Assembly: GCA_905208635.1 (NCBI GenBank)
Contig: CAJLPX010000046.1
Coordinates: 1 to 9,203, forward strand
Direction of reading: 5' to 3'
Source of the DNA: an uncultured Collinsella sp.
Lineage (GTDB): Bacteria; Actinomycetota; Coriobacteriia; Coriobacteriales; Coriobacteriaceae
DNA length: 9,203 nt
Shown: positions 1 through 4,381 of the stretch, one piece after another
How positions within the stretch are numbered: position 1 is the first letter of the stretch
Layout: each line of letters begins with the position of its first letter
Translations under genes and position numbers: made by a program
The notes under the pieces: generated by a model
Database searches by the model: none
What the model was told of the DNA's origin: nothing
What the model saw: only the letters and a program-made list of their open reading frames with translations

Positions 1-41
1 TCGGCGGGGCCATTGTGGCCCTTGACAGTGGATTGGGTCAT
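1..41 (-). CDS. Possible N-terminus of an unrecognised gene running off the left edge
   Basis: An ATG at 41-39 on the minus strand opens a frame that stays open to the window edge (MTQSTVKGHNGPA). Most of its third codon positions are G or C, as in the real genes here. There is no Shine-Dalgarno-like sequence before the ATG, because the preceding bases belong to the structured repeat. A plus-strand frame ending in TGA at 43-45 is an equally possible reading and would make the lipoprotein gene convergent with its left neighbour. The product is not recognised and only 13 codons are visible. Confidence 0.25.
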   Translation of the reverse strand, partial: MTQSTVKGHNGPA

Positions 42-50
42 ATGAGCGAG

Positions 51-190
51 CGGGCACCAGAGCGAACAAATTGGCATGAAAAGAGGACGGCATAGACCTT
101 CTGGTCATGCCGTCCTCTTTGAATGACAAGTTGTCGCTCTGGTGCCCGCGCAGCGTCGAGCAGTTGCGGCGTTTGGTAAAACGCCGCAAC
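51..190 (+). repeat. Structured intergenic repeat, full copy 1 (long hairpin, linker, short hairpin)
   Basis: Positions 51-148 fold into one long hairpin. The outer stem is 51-64 with 135-148, followed by a bulged A65 and 66-69 with 131-134. A weaker stem (71-77 with 123-129, one mismatch) follows, then a tandem G-A/G-A step (78-79 opposite 121-122). The inner stem is 80-93 with 107-120, followed by a bulged A94, GACC/GGTC and a TTCT loop. A linker (GCAGCGTCGAGCAG) leads to a perfect 12-bp hairpin, 163-174 with 179-190, loop GGTA. The same layout recurs at 8986-9124 with different stem bases that still pair. Strand is given by the orientation in which the tandem G-A steps appear; the transcribed strand is not known. 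The right end lies 3 nt from the stop codon of the minus-strand lipoprotein gene. Confidence 0.85.
79..120 (-). terminator. Possible terminator stem for the lipoprotein gene, inside repeat copy 1
   Basis: Read on the minus strand, the 14-bp stem 107-120/80-93 (GAGGACGGCAT core) ends in four T residues (82-79), about 75 nt after the lipoprotein stop codon. On the plus strand it is followed by TCTTT, so it may work in both directions. Copy 2 of the repeat lacks this T-run, so termination is unlikely to be the function shared by the family. Confidence 0.45.
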
Positions 191-193
191 AAA

Positions 194-751
194 CTAGCTC
201 AGCATTGCATCCATCATCTCGGAGTTGACGGAGTCGTCGGCAGACCACTCGCCGTCGTCGTTGCAGGTGTACTTGAAGATAACCGTGGTCTTCCTGGGCT
301 CGGTGGCCTTGGTCACATCGACCATAACCTGACCGGCCATCTTGTACAGCTCGTCATCGGAAGGAACCGTGTCAAGCGCAGCGACCTTCTCCTGATACTG
401 AGTGGAGAAGTCCTCGACGATCTTGTTCATAGACTTGCATGTGATAGAGACCTCGGCGGTCGCGACACCCTTGTCCTCGTCGACCGTCACGTCGCCGATC
501 TTGTAGTCAAAACCCTCGAGATAGGTCTTGGCGTACTCCTTGGGATCGATACCCAGCTGCTCGAACTCGTCGCCCGAAGCCTCCTCCAGACCAGAGAGGA
601 AGTCGTCGCCACCGTTCTTGACCTCGTCAAACTGCGTCGTAAGATCCTCGGTGATGAGCTCCTCAACCGAAGGACCTCCACAGCCGGAAAGCACGACCAC
701 GCATGCAACCAAGACGGCCATGAGGGGCGCAAGCAGCAGCTTCTTTTTCAT
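194..751 (-). CDS. Small secreted lipoprotein of unknown function
   Basis: This encodes a 185-residue protein starting at the ATG at 751-749, chosen because a GGGAGGA ribosome binding site lies just upstream and because it gives a textbook lipoprotein signal. The signal has a basic MKKK start, a hydrophobic stretch (about residues 5-22) and the lipobox LSGC with the lipidated cysteine at 24. The mature part is acidic and mostly helical at first (about 28-80), followed by alternating strand-like segments. Cysteines 105 and 163 could form a disulfide. The protein is therefore probably anchored on the outer face of the cytoplasmic membrane. I do not recognise the family: it resembles the many short DUF-type lipoproteins of Coriobacteriia, and no catalytic motif is visible. 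It has a long leader region of its own and lies downstream of a strong terminator after the EIIA gene, so it is probably a separate transcription unit. Confidence 0.88.
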   Translation of the reverse strand: MKKKLLLAPLMAVLVACVVVLSGCGGPSVEELITEDLTTQFDEVKNGGDDFLSGLEEASGDEFEQLGIDPKEYAKTYLEGFDYKIGDVTVDEDKGVATAEVSITCKSMNKIVEDFSTQYQEKVAALDTVPSDDELYKMAGQVMVDVTKATEPRKTTVIFKYTCNDDGEWSADDSVNSEMMDAMLS

Positions 752-816
752 GTTGTTCCTCCCAATGAGCGGCACCGCGCTTCCCGGACGCGGCGCACGT
801 TGTAATAAGTAAGCCC

Positions 817-846
817 ATACTATCCACTTATGAACGCCCTCGGCAA
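817..846 (-). promoter_or_regulatory. Candidate sigma-70-type promoter for the lipoprotein gene
   Basis: On the minus strand, TTGCCG (846-841) and TAGTAT (822-817) are separated by 18 nt and lie about 65 nt before the lipoprotein start codon. Each box matches the consensus at four of six positions. This is the best candidate in the 752-932 gap, but it is weak. Confidence 0.3.
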
Positions 847-932
847 CGCGAAGGCGCGGTCGGTTCGTTTTAGCGTCCGAACGGTTTGCAAGCCCGCCCA
901 ACGTGCAATAAAACGCTTCCCCGCGGTGCAAT

Positions 933-961
933 AAAAAAGGTGGCCGGAAAACCCGACCACC
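933..961 (-). terminator. Rho-independent terminator after the EIIA gene
   Basis: On the minus strand a 9-bp stem (961-953 with 947-939, one G-U pair) with a GTTTT loop is followed directly by TTTTTT (938-933). It begins 26 nt after the stop codon of the EIIA gene. It is a classic intrinsic terminator and separates EIIA from the lipoprotein gene. Confidence 0.88.
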
Positions 962-987
962 CTTGCACATCCTTTGGATGCCGCAGT

Positions 988-1524
988 TTACTTGCGGACG
1001 ACCTTAACGATGGCGTCACCGGCGGCGACAGCGGAGTCGGCCTCGACGGCGAGTTCGACATCGGCAAACTCGGCGGTGTTGGACACGGCCACCACGACGC
1101 AGTCCTTGTAACCGGCAGCGGCGATCTTGGCGCGGTCGATCTTGAGTATGGGCTGGCCAGCCTTCACAACGTCGTCGGCCTTGACGAAGCCCTCGAAGCC
1201 ATCACCGTTCATGTTGACGGTATCGACGCCAACGTGCACCAGAACCTCGATGCCGCTATCGGACTGCAGGCCCACGGCGTGACCCATGGTGACGGTCACC
1301 TTGCCGTCGCAGGGAGCGTAGACCAGGTCGTCCTCGGGCCACACGGCGCAGCCCTTGCCCAGAACCTCGCCACCAAAGACGGGATCGGGCACGTCGGCCA
1401 TCTTGATGACCTTGCCCTTGACGGGCGAGCACAGCACGTCGGCGCCGGCAGAAGCAGAGATGGAGGACGGAGCAGCGACAGCCGCGGGCTCAGCCTTCTT
1501 CTTGAACATGTCAAACAGACCCAT
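988..1524 (-). CDS. crr: PTS glucose-type enzyme IIA component
   Basis: This encodes a 178-residue cytoplasmic phosphocarrier of the phosphoenolpyruvate sugar phosphotransferase system. It takes phosphate from HPr and passes it to a IIB domain. The start at 1524-1522 follows an AGGAGA site and gives an N-terminus (MGLFDMFKKK) much like that of E. coli EIIA-Glc, followed by an Ala/Pro/Ser-rich linker to about residue 28. The two family histidines are present: H82 in GHAVGL and the phosphorylated H97 in VLVHVGVDTV. The FVKADDVVKAGQPI segment (113-126) and the C-terminal beta strands are typical. The length matches a free-standing EIIA. No IIB or IIC gene is visible, so it must serve one or more permeases encoded elsewhere. 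It has its own TATAAT promoter and a strong terminator, which suggests a monocistronic gene with a general role. It could also take part in catabolite regulation, but nothing in the sequence proves that. Confidence 0.93.
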   Translation of the reverse strand: MGLFDMFKKKAEPAAVAAPSSISASAGADVLCSPVKGKVIKMADVPDPVFGGEVLGKGCAVWPEDDLVYAPCDGKVTVTMGHAVGLQSDSGIEVLVHVGVDTVNMNGDGFEGFVKADDVVKAGQPILKIDRAKIAAAGYKDCVVVAVSNTAEFADVELAVEADSAVAAGDAIVKVVRK

Positions 1525-1573
1525 ACGTTTTCTCCTCTTGATTAAGCGCAACGTTGTGCGCATGCCTATGGTG

Positions 1574-1602
1574 ATTATAGTGCCAAATGGTTCAAATGCT
1601 AA
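1574..1602 (-). promoter_or_regulatory. Sigma-70-type promoter for the EIIA gene
   Basis: On the minus strand, TTAGCA (1602-1597) is followed after exactly 17 nt by a perfect TATAAT (1579-1574), 49 nt before the EIIA start codon. This supports transcription of EIIA independently of the upstream GH1 gene. The same -35 hexamer and spacing occur in the promoter at 4314-4342. Confidence 0.7.
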
Positions 1603-1607
1603 GGTGG

Positions 1608-1626
1608 GGACTCGAATCGCGAGCCC
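1608..1626 (-). promoter_or_regulatory. Small hairpin between the GH1 and EIIA genes
   Basis: Read on the minus strand, GGGCTCG (1626-1620) pairs with CGAGTCC (1614-1608) around a CGATT loop. The stem is 7 bp with one G-U pair; on the plus strand that pair is an A-C mismatch, so the fold favours minus-strand RNA. It starts about 40 nt after the GH1 stop codon. No T-run follows, so it may be a weak terminator, an RNA-stabilising 3' end, or chance. Confidence 0.3.
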
Positions 1627-1664
1627 ATCCCAACGCTTTTCCCCGGTGGCACTCATATTGTCGA

Positions 1665-3104
1665 TTAATCCAGGCCCTCGGCACCGTTGGACTTGATGAT
1701 CTTCTGGTAGGCGTAGAAGCTGTCTTTGCGGCGTCGCTCGTAGGTACCGGTGCCGTCGTCGTACTTATCGACGTGGATAAAGCCGTAGCGCTTGCGCATC
1801 TCGCCCGTGCCGGCGGAAACCAGGTCGATGGGGCCCCACCAGGTGTAGGCGATCAGGTCGACGCCGTCGGCAATGGCCTCGCCCATGGCCTTGACGTGGC
1901 TCTGCAAGTAGGCGATGCGATACGGGTCATGGATGGAGCCGTCCTCCTCGACCTCGTCGTAGGCGCCCATGCCGTTCTCGACCACCATCAGCGGAATCTC
2001 GTAGCGGGCGTAAATCTCGTTGAGGGCGATGCGCAGGCCCAGCGGATCGATCTGCCAGCCCCAATCGGTGGACTCCAGATAGGGGTTCTTGCCGCCAAAG
2101 GTCATGTTGCCCTCGGTCATCTCGTGATCCTTGTGGGTGCCCACGGTGCCGGACATGTAGTAGCTAAAGGTGTAGAAATCGACCTTGCCGTCGGCGATAT
2201 CCTGCAGGTCGCCGTCCTCCATCACGAGCTCGACATCGTTTTCGGCCCAGAAGCGCTTGGCATAGAACGGATACTTGCCGCGCACCTGCACGTCGGAGCA
2301 GTACCAGTTCATGGTATTCATCTCCTGCTGCGTGGCGAACACGTCGGCCGGATCGCACGTGGCGGCATAGGAGAGGATGAAGCAGTCCATGTTGCCCATC
2401 TTAAACTGCGGATAGTGCTCGTGGGCATAGCGCACGACGCGGCCGCTGGCGACAAACTGGTGATGCAGGGCCTGATAGCGCTGCTGAGCGGTGGTCTTGA
2501 TGGCGCTTGCCGGGCCCTCGAAACCCTGGATCAGACCGGTCTCCATCATGGCGCCCATGTCCTGAGTGCCGCAGTTGATCTCGTTGAAGGTGAGCCAGAA
2601 CTTGACCTTGTCCTGATAGCGGTCGAAGACGGTCTGGCAGTACTTCTCAAAGAAGCCGATGAGCTCGCGGCTCGCCCAGCCGTTGTATTTCTCGACCAGG
2701 TGATAGGGCATCTCGTAGTGCGACAGGGTCACGAGCGGCTCGATATTGTGAGCGCGCAGGCAGTCGAAGACGCGGTCGTAAAAGGCGAGGCCGGCCTCGT
2801 TGGGCTCGGCGTCGTCGCCGTTGGGGAAGATGCGGCTCCAAGAGATGGACATGCGGAACATGTTGAAGCCCATCTCGGCGAACAGCGCGATGTCCTCCTC
2901 GTAGTGATGGTAGAAATCGATGCCGTCATGATTGGGGTAGAAGCGGTTGGGGTCGATGTCGATCGTAATCTGGCGCGGTTCCTTGTAGCTGCCGCCCAAG
3001 AAGTGGTCGTCGACCGACGGACCGCGGCCGTCCACGTTCCAAGCGCCCTCAAACTGATTGGCGGCGGTAGCGCCACCCCAATAGAAACCCTCGGGGAATC
3101 CCAT
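1665..3104 (-). CDS. 6-phospho-beta-glucosidase, glycoside hydrolase family 1
   Basis: This encodes a 479-residue cytoplasmic enzyme predicted to hydrolyse 6-phosphorylated beta-glucosides such as cellobiose-6-P or aryl-beta-glucoside-6-P, the products of PTS import. The start at 3104-3102 follows a GAGGAGG site and gives the family N-terminus FPEGFYWGGATAANQFEGAW; a longer upstream frame exists but is not needed. Visible GH1 landmarks are Q17/E19 in NQFEG, SISWSRIFP (86-94), the acid/base E175 in TFNEIN and the nucleophile E376 in VVENG. The loop after IDLVS carries S430, K438 and Y440, the residues that mark the phosphate-binding branch of the family and distinguish it from plain beta-glucosidases. 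Length is normal and nothing appears broken. It lies between the AraC-type regulator and EIIA on the same strand, which fits phosphoglucoside catabolism. Related genes are called bglA, bglH or ascB; I cannot tell which applies here. Confidence 0.94.
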   Translation of the reverse strand: MGFPEGFYWGGATAANQFEGAWNVDGRGPSVDDHFLGGSYKEPRQITIDIDPNRFYPNHDGIDFYHHYEEDIALFAEMGFNMFRMSISWSRIFPNGDDAEPNEAGLAFYDRVFDCLRAHNIEPLVTLSHYEMPYHLVEKYNGWASRELIGFFEKYCQTVFDRYQDKVKFWLTFNEINCGTQDMGAMMETGLIQGFEGPASAIKTTAQQRYQALHHQFVASGRVVRYAHEHYPQFKMGNMDCFILSYAATCDPADVFATQQEMNTMNWYCSDVQVRGKYPFYAKRFWAENDVELVMEDGDLQDIADGKVDFYTFSYYMSGTVGTHKDHEMTEGNMTFGGKNPYLESTDWGWQIDPLGLRIALNEIYARYEIPLMVVENGMGAYDEVEEDGSIHDPYRIAYLQSHVKAMGEAIADGVDLIAYTWWGPIDLVSAGTGEMRKRYGFIHVDKYDDGTGTYERRRKDSFYAYQKIIKSNGAEGLD

Positions 3105-3274
3105 AAGTGCCTCCTCGCTCATGCGTGTTGCTGATGAAACGAGTATGCCGCCGAGTCGCTCCAGGCCAGGGCGAAGGCGCCGATTTGGACACTTCTTTTC
3201 GCAGACGCGCGCTGCAACAGCGCTGCAGCTGAAACTTTTTGACACCGAAGGAGCGAAGACGATCCGCCCCGCGC

Positions 3275-4267
3275 TTACCGGCGGTATACCGCGGGGGTGC
3301 AGCCATACTTGTCGTGAAACTTACGGTAGAAGAAGCTCATGTTTTCATAGCCCACCGCATGCGCAGCCGCCCCGGCCGTGGCGCCGCCGCGCAGAAGCTC
3401 GGCCGCACGTACCAGGCGTCGCTCCTGCACAAGCTGCCTAAAGGTCTTGCCCACATGCCGCTTGAGGAGCGCCGTCGCATAATTAGGGCTCAAGCCAAAC
3501 TCCGCCGCCATCCCCTCGAGGGAGCATGCAGCGAATTCGCGATCGATATAGCCAAGCATTCCCGTCACCAGGGCAGTGGGCCCCGCCGCGCCGTCCGCCG
3601 CGCCGCGCACCAGCTCGCGCTCGTAGCAATCCATGAGCTCGGCCAAAAACAGCTGAAACAGACGCAAGACGATCTCGGGACCGTTGGGGCTCGGGTCGTA
3701 CAGCTCGCAGAGCATCTCCTGCATGTAGCGCCGAATCCGACGGCTCTCGCCGCAATGAAAACGGACACGGCCCCGATGGTCCGTCTCGCTGTTGAGCGCG
3801 TTGAACAAAAACCGCGAGACCGCGCTCTCGCGCGAAAGGCTCGACTCGAGACTCCGGCGCAAAAAAGAGCGTGAAACGGTCATGCTTAGCATGATGTCGT
3901 CCTCACCAAGCGCCGCCACGGCATGCGGGCAGAGGGCGTCGAGCAAAAGCACCTCGTTGCGGCCCAGCTCGAGCCTCTCCCCCGCCACCGTCTGCGGGCA
4001 GCGTCCGCGATACACATAGCTCAGCTCCACGTAATCATGCACGTGCTCGGGAACTGCATTAAAGCGCGAGTTTTTCCTTATCGTCAGGCCACGCGGCATG
4101 CCGGGCCGGGCATAGGCAAACCCTGGCTGCCCAATCTTGCGCACTGGGCATCCGTCGATTTCGACATGCTCGGTCATAATCGACCAATCAAATGCCATGC
4201 CGTCTTTATAAGCGATCTCACTGGCGCTCAGTTCGCTGAGCCTACGCTCGAGCTCGTCGATCTCCAT
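3275..4267 (-). CDS. AraC-family transcriptional regulator with N-terminal cupin domain
   Basis: This encodes a 330-residue protein. The N-terminal part holds a cupin-like sugar-sensing domain (about 60-140), with VPEHVHDYVELSYVYRG (72-88) and a conserved late histidine in LCPHAV (112-117). The C-terminal part (about 232-330) has the two helix-turn-helix units of the AraC/XylS family: CSLEGMAAEFGLSPNYATALLKRHVG (248-273), then the second unit ending in AAHAVGYENMSFFYRKFHDKYG (301-322) and the typical CTPAVYRR end. The start at 4267-4265 has only a poor ribosome binding site (GGCAAG); a later ATG at residue 24 is possible but no better supported. The gene reads away from the GH106-like gene across a 114-bp gap and lies 170 bp upstream of the GH1 gene on the same strand. 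It is well placed to regulate both; activation by a sugar released from the substrate is an inference. Confidence 0.93.
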   Translation of the reverse strand: MEIDELERRLSELSASEIAYKDGMAFDWSIMTEHVEIDGCPVRKIGQPGFAYARPGMPRGLTIRKNSRFNAVPEHVHDYVELSYVYRGRCPQTVAGERLELGRNEVLLLDALCPHAVAALGEDDIMLSMTVSRSFLRRSLESSLSRESAVSRFLFNALNSETDHRGRVRFHCGESRRIRRYMQEMLCELYDPSPNGPEIVLRLFQLFLAELMDCYERELVRGAADGAAGPTALVTGMLGYIDREFAACSLEGMAAEFGLSPNYATALLKRHVGKTFRQLVQERRLVRAAELLRGGATAGAAAHAVGYENMSFFYRKFHDKYGCTPAVYRR

Positions 4268-4313
4268 GGCTTGCCAATCGTTGATTTAGTCATAGTTCGT
4301 CGTGATTCAGATA

Positions 4314-4342
4314 TTAGCAGAACGCGCCGACGCGTCCATAAT
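4314..4342 (+). promoter_or_regulatory. Promoter of the GH106-like gene with an inverted repeat in the spacer
   Basis: TTAGCA (4314-4319) and CATAAT (4337-4342) are 17 nt apart and end 39 nt before the start codon. Inside the spacer is a perfect inverted repeat, ACGCG-CCGA-CGCGT (4322-4335), a plausible regulator site. No clear promoter for the divergent AraC-type gene was found in the same gap. Confidence 0.6.
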
Positions 4343-4381
4343 CTGTGCTATGCAGCAGACCGATCGAGCCAAGGAGGATCC

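Noticed and set aside
903..936. Direct repeat GTGCAATAAAA, 23 nt apart
   Set aside because: One copy overlaps the terminator T-run; the AT-rich match is short, and no promoter or operator layout goes with it.
752..970. N-terminal extension of the lipoprotein gene
   Set aside because: It would bury the lipoprotein signal peptide and include the EIIA terminator.
1603..1632. tRNA-like stretch (TTCGAGTCCCCACC on the minus strand)
   Set aside because: It resembles a tRNA 3' end, but the bases before it cannot form a T-arm and no cloverleaf can be drawn.
1587..3134. Long open frame on the plus strand opposite the GH1 gene
   Set aside because: It is the antisense shadow of a GH1 gene with all catalytic motifs; its Val/Ala/Gly/His-rich translation is what GC-rich coding sequence gives in reverse, and it has no ribosome binding site or family resemblance.
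3105..3245. N-terminal extension of the GH1 gene by 47 codons
   Set aside because: GH1 proteins normally begin near FPEGFYWG, and GAGGAGG lies right before the internal ATG at 3104.
3281..3292. 12-nt palindrome GCGGTATACCGC
   Set aside because: It lies inside the last codons of the AraC-type gene (Val-Tyr-Arg-Arg) and has no partner copy; chance is a sufficient explanation.
3923..4381. N-terminal extension of the GH106-like gene back through the AraC-type gene
   Set aside because: It would overlap a clear opposite-strand gene and the promoter; the start at 4382 has a strong AAGGAGG.
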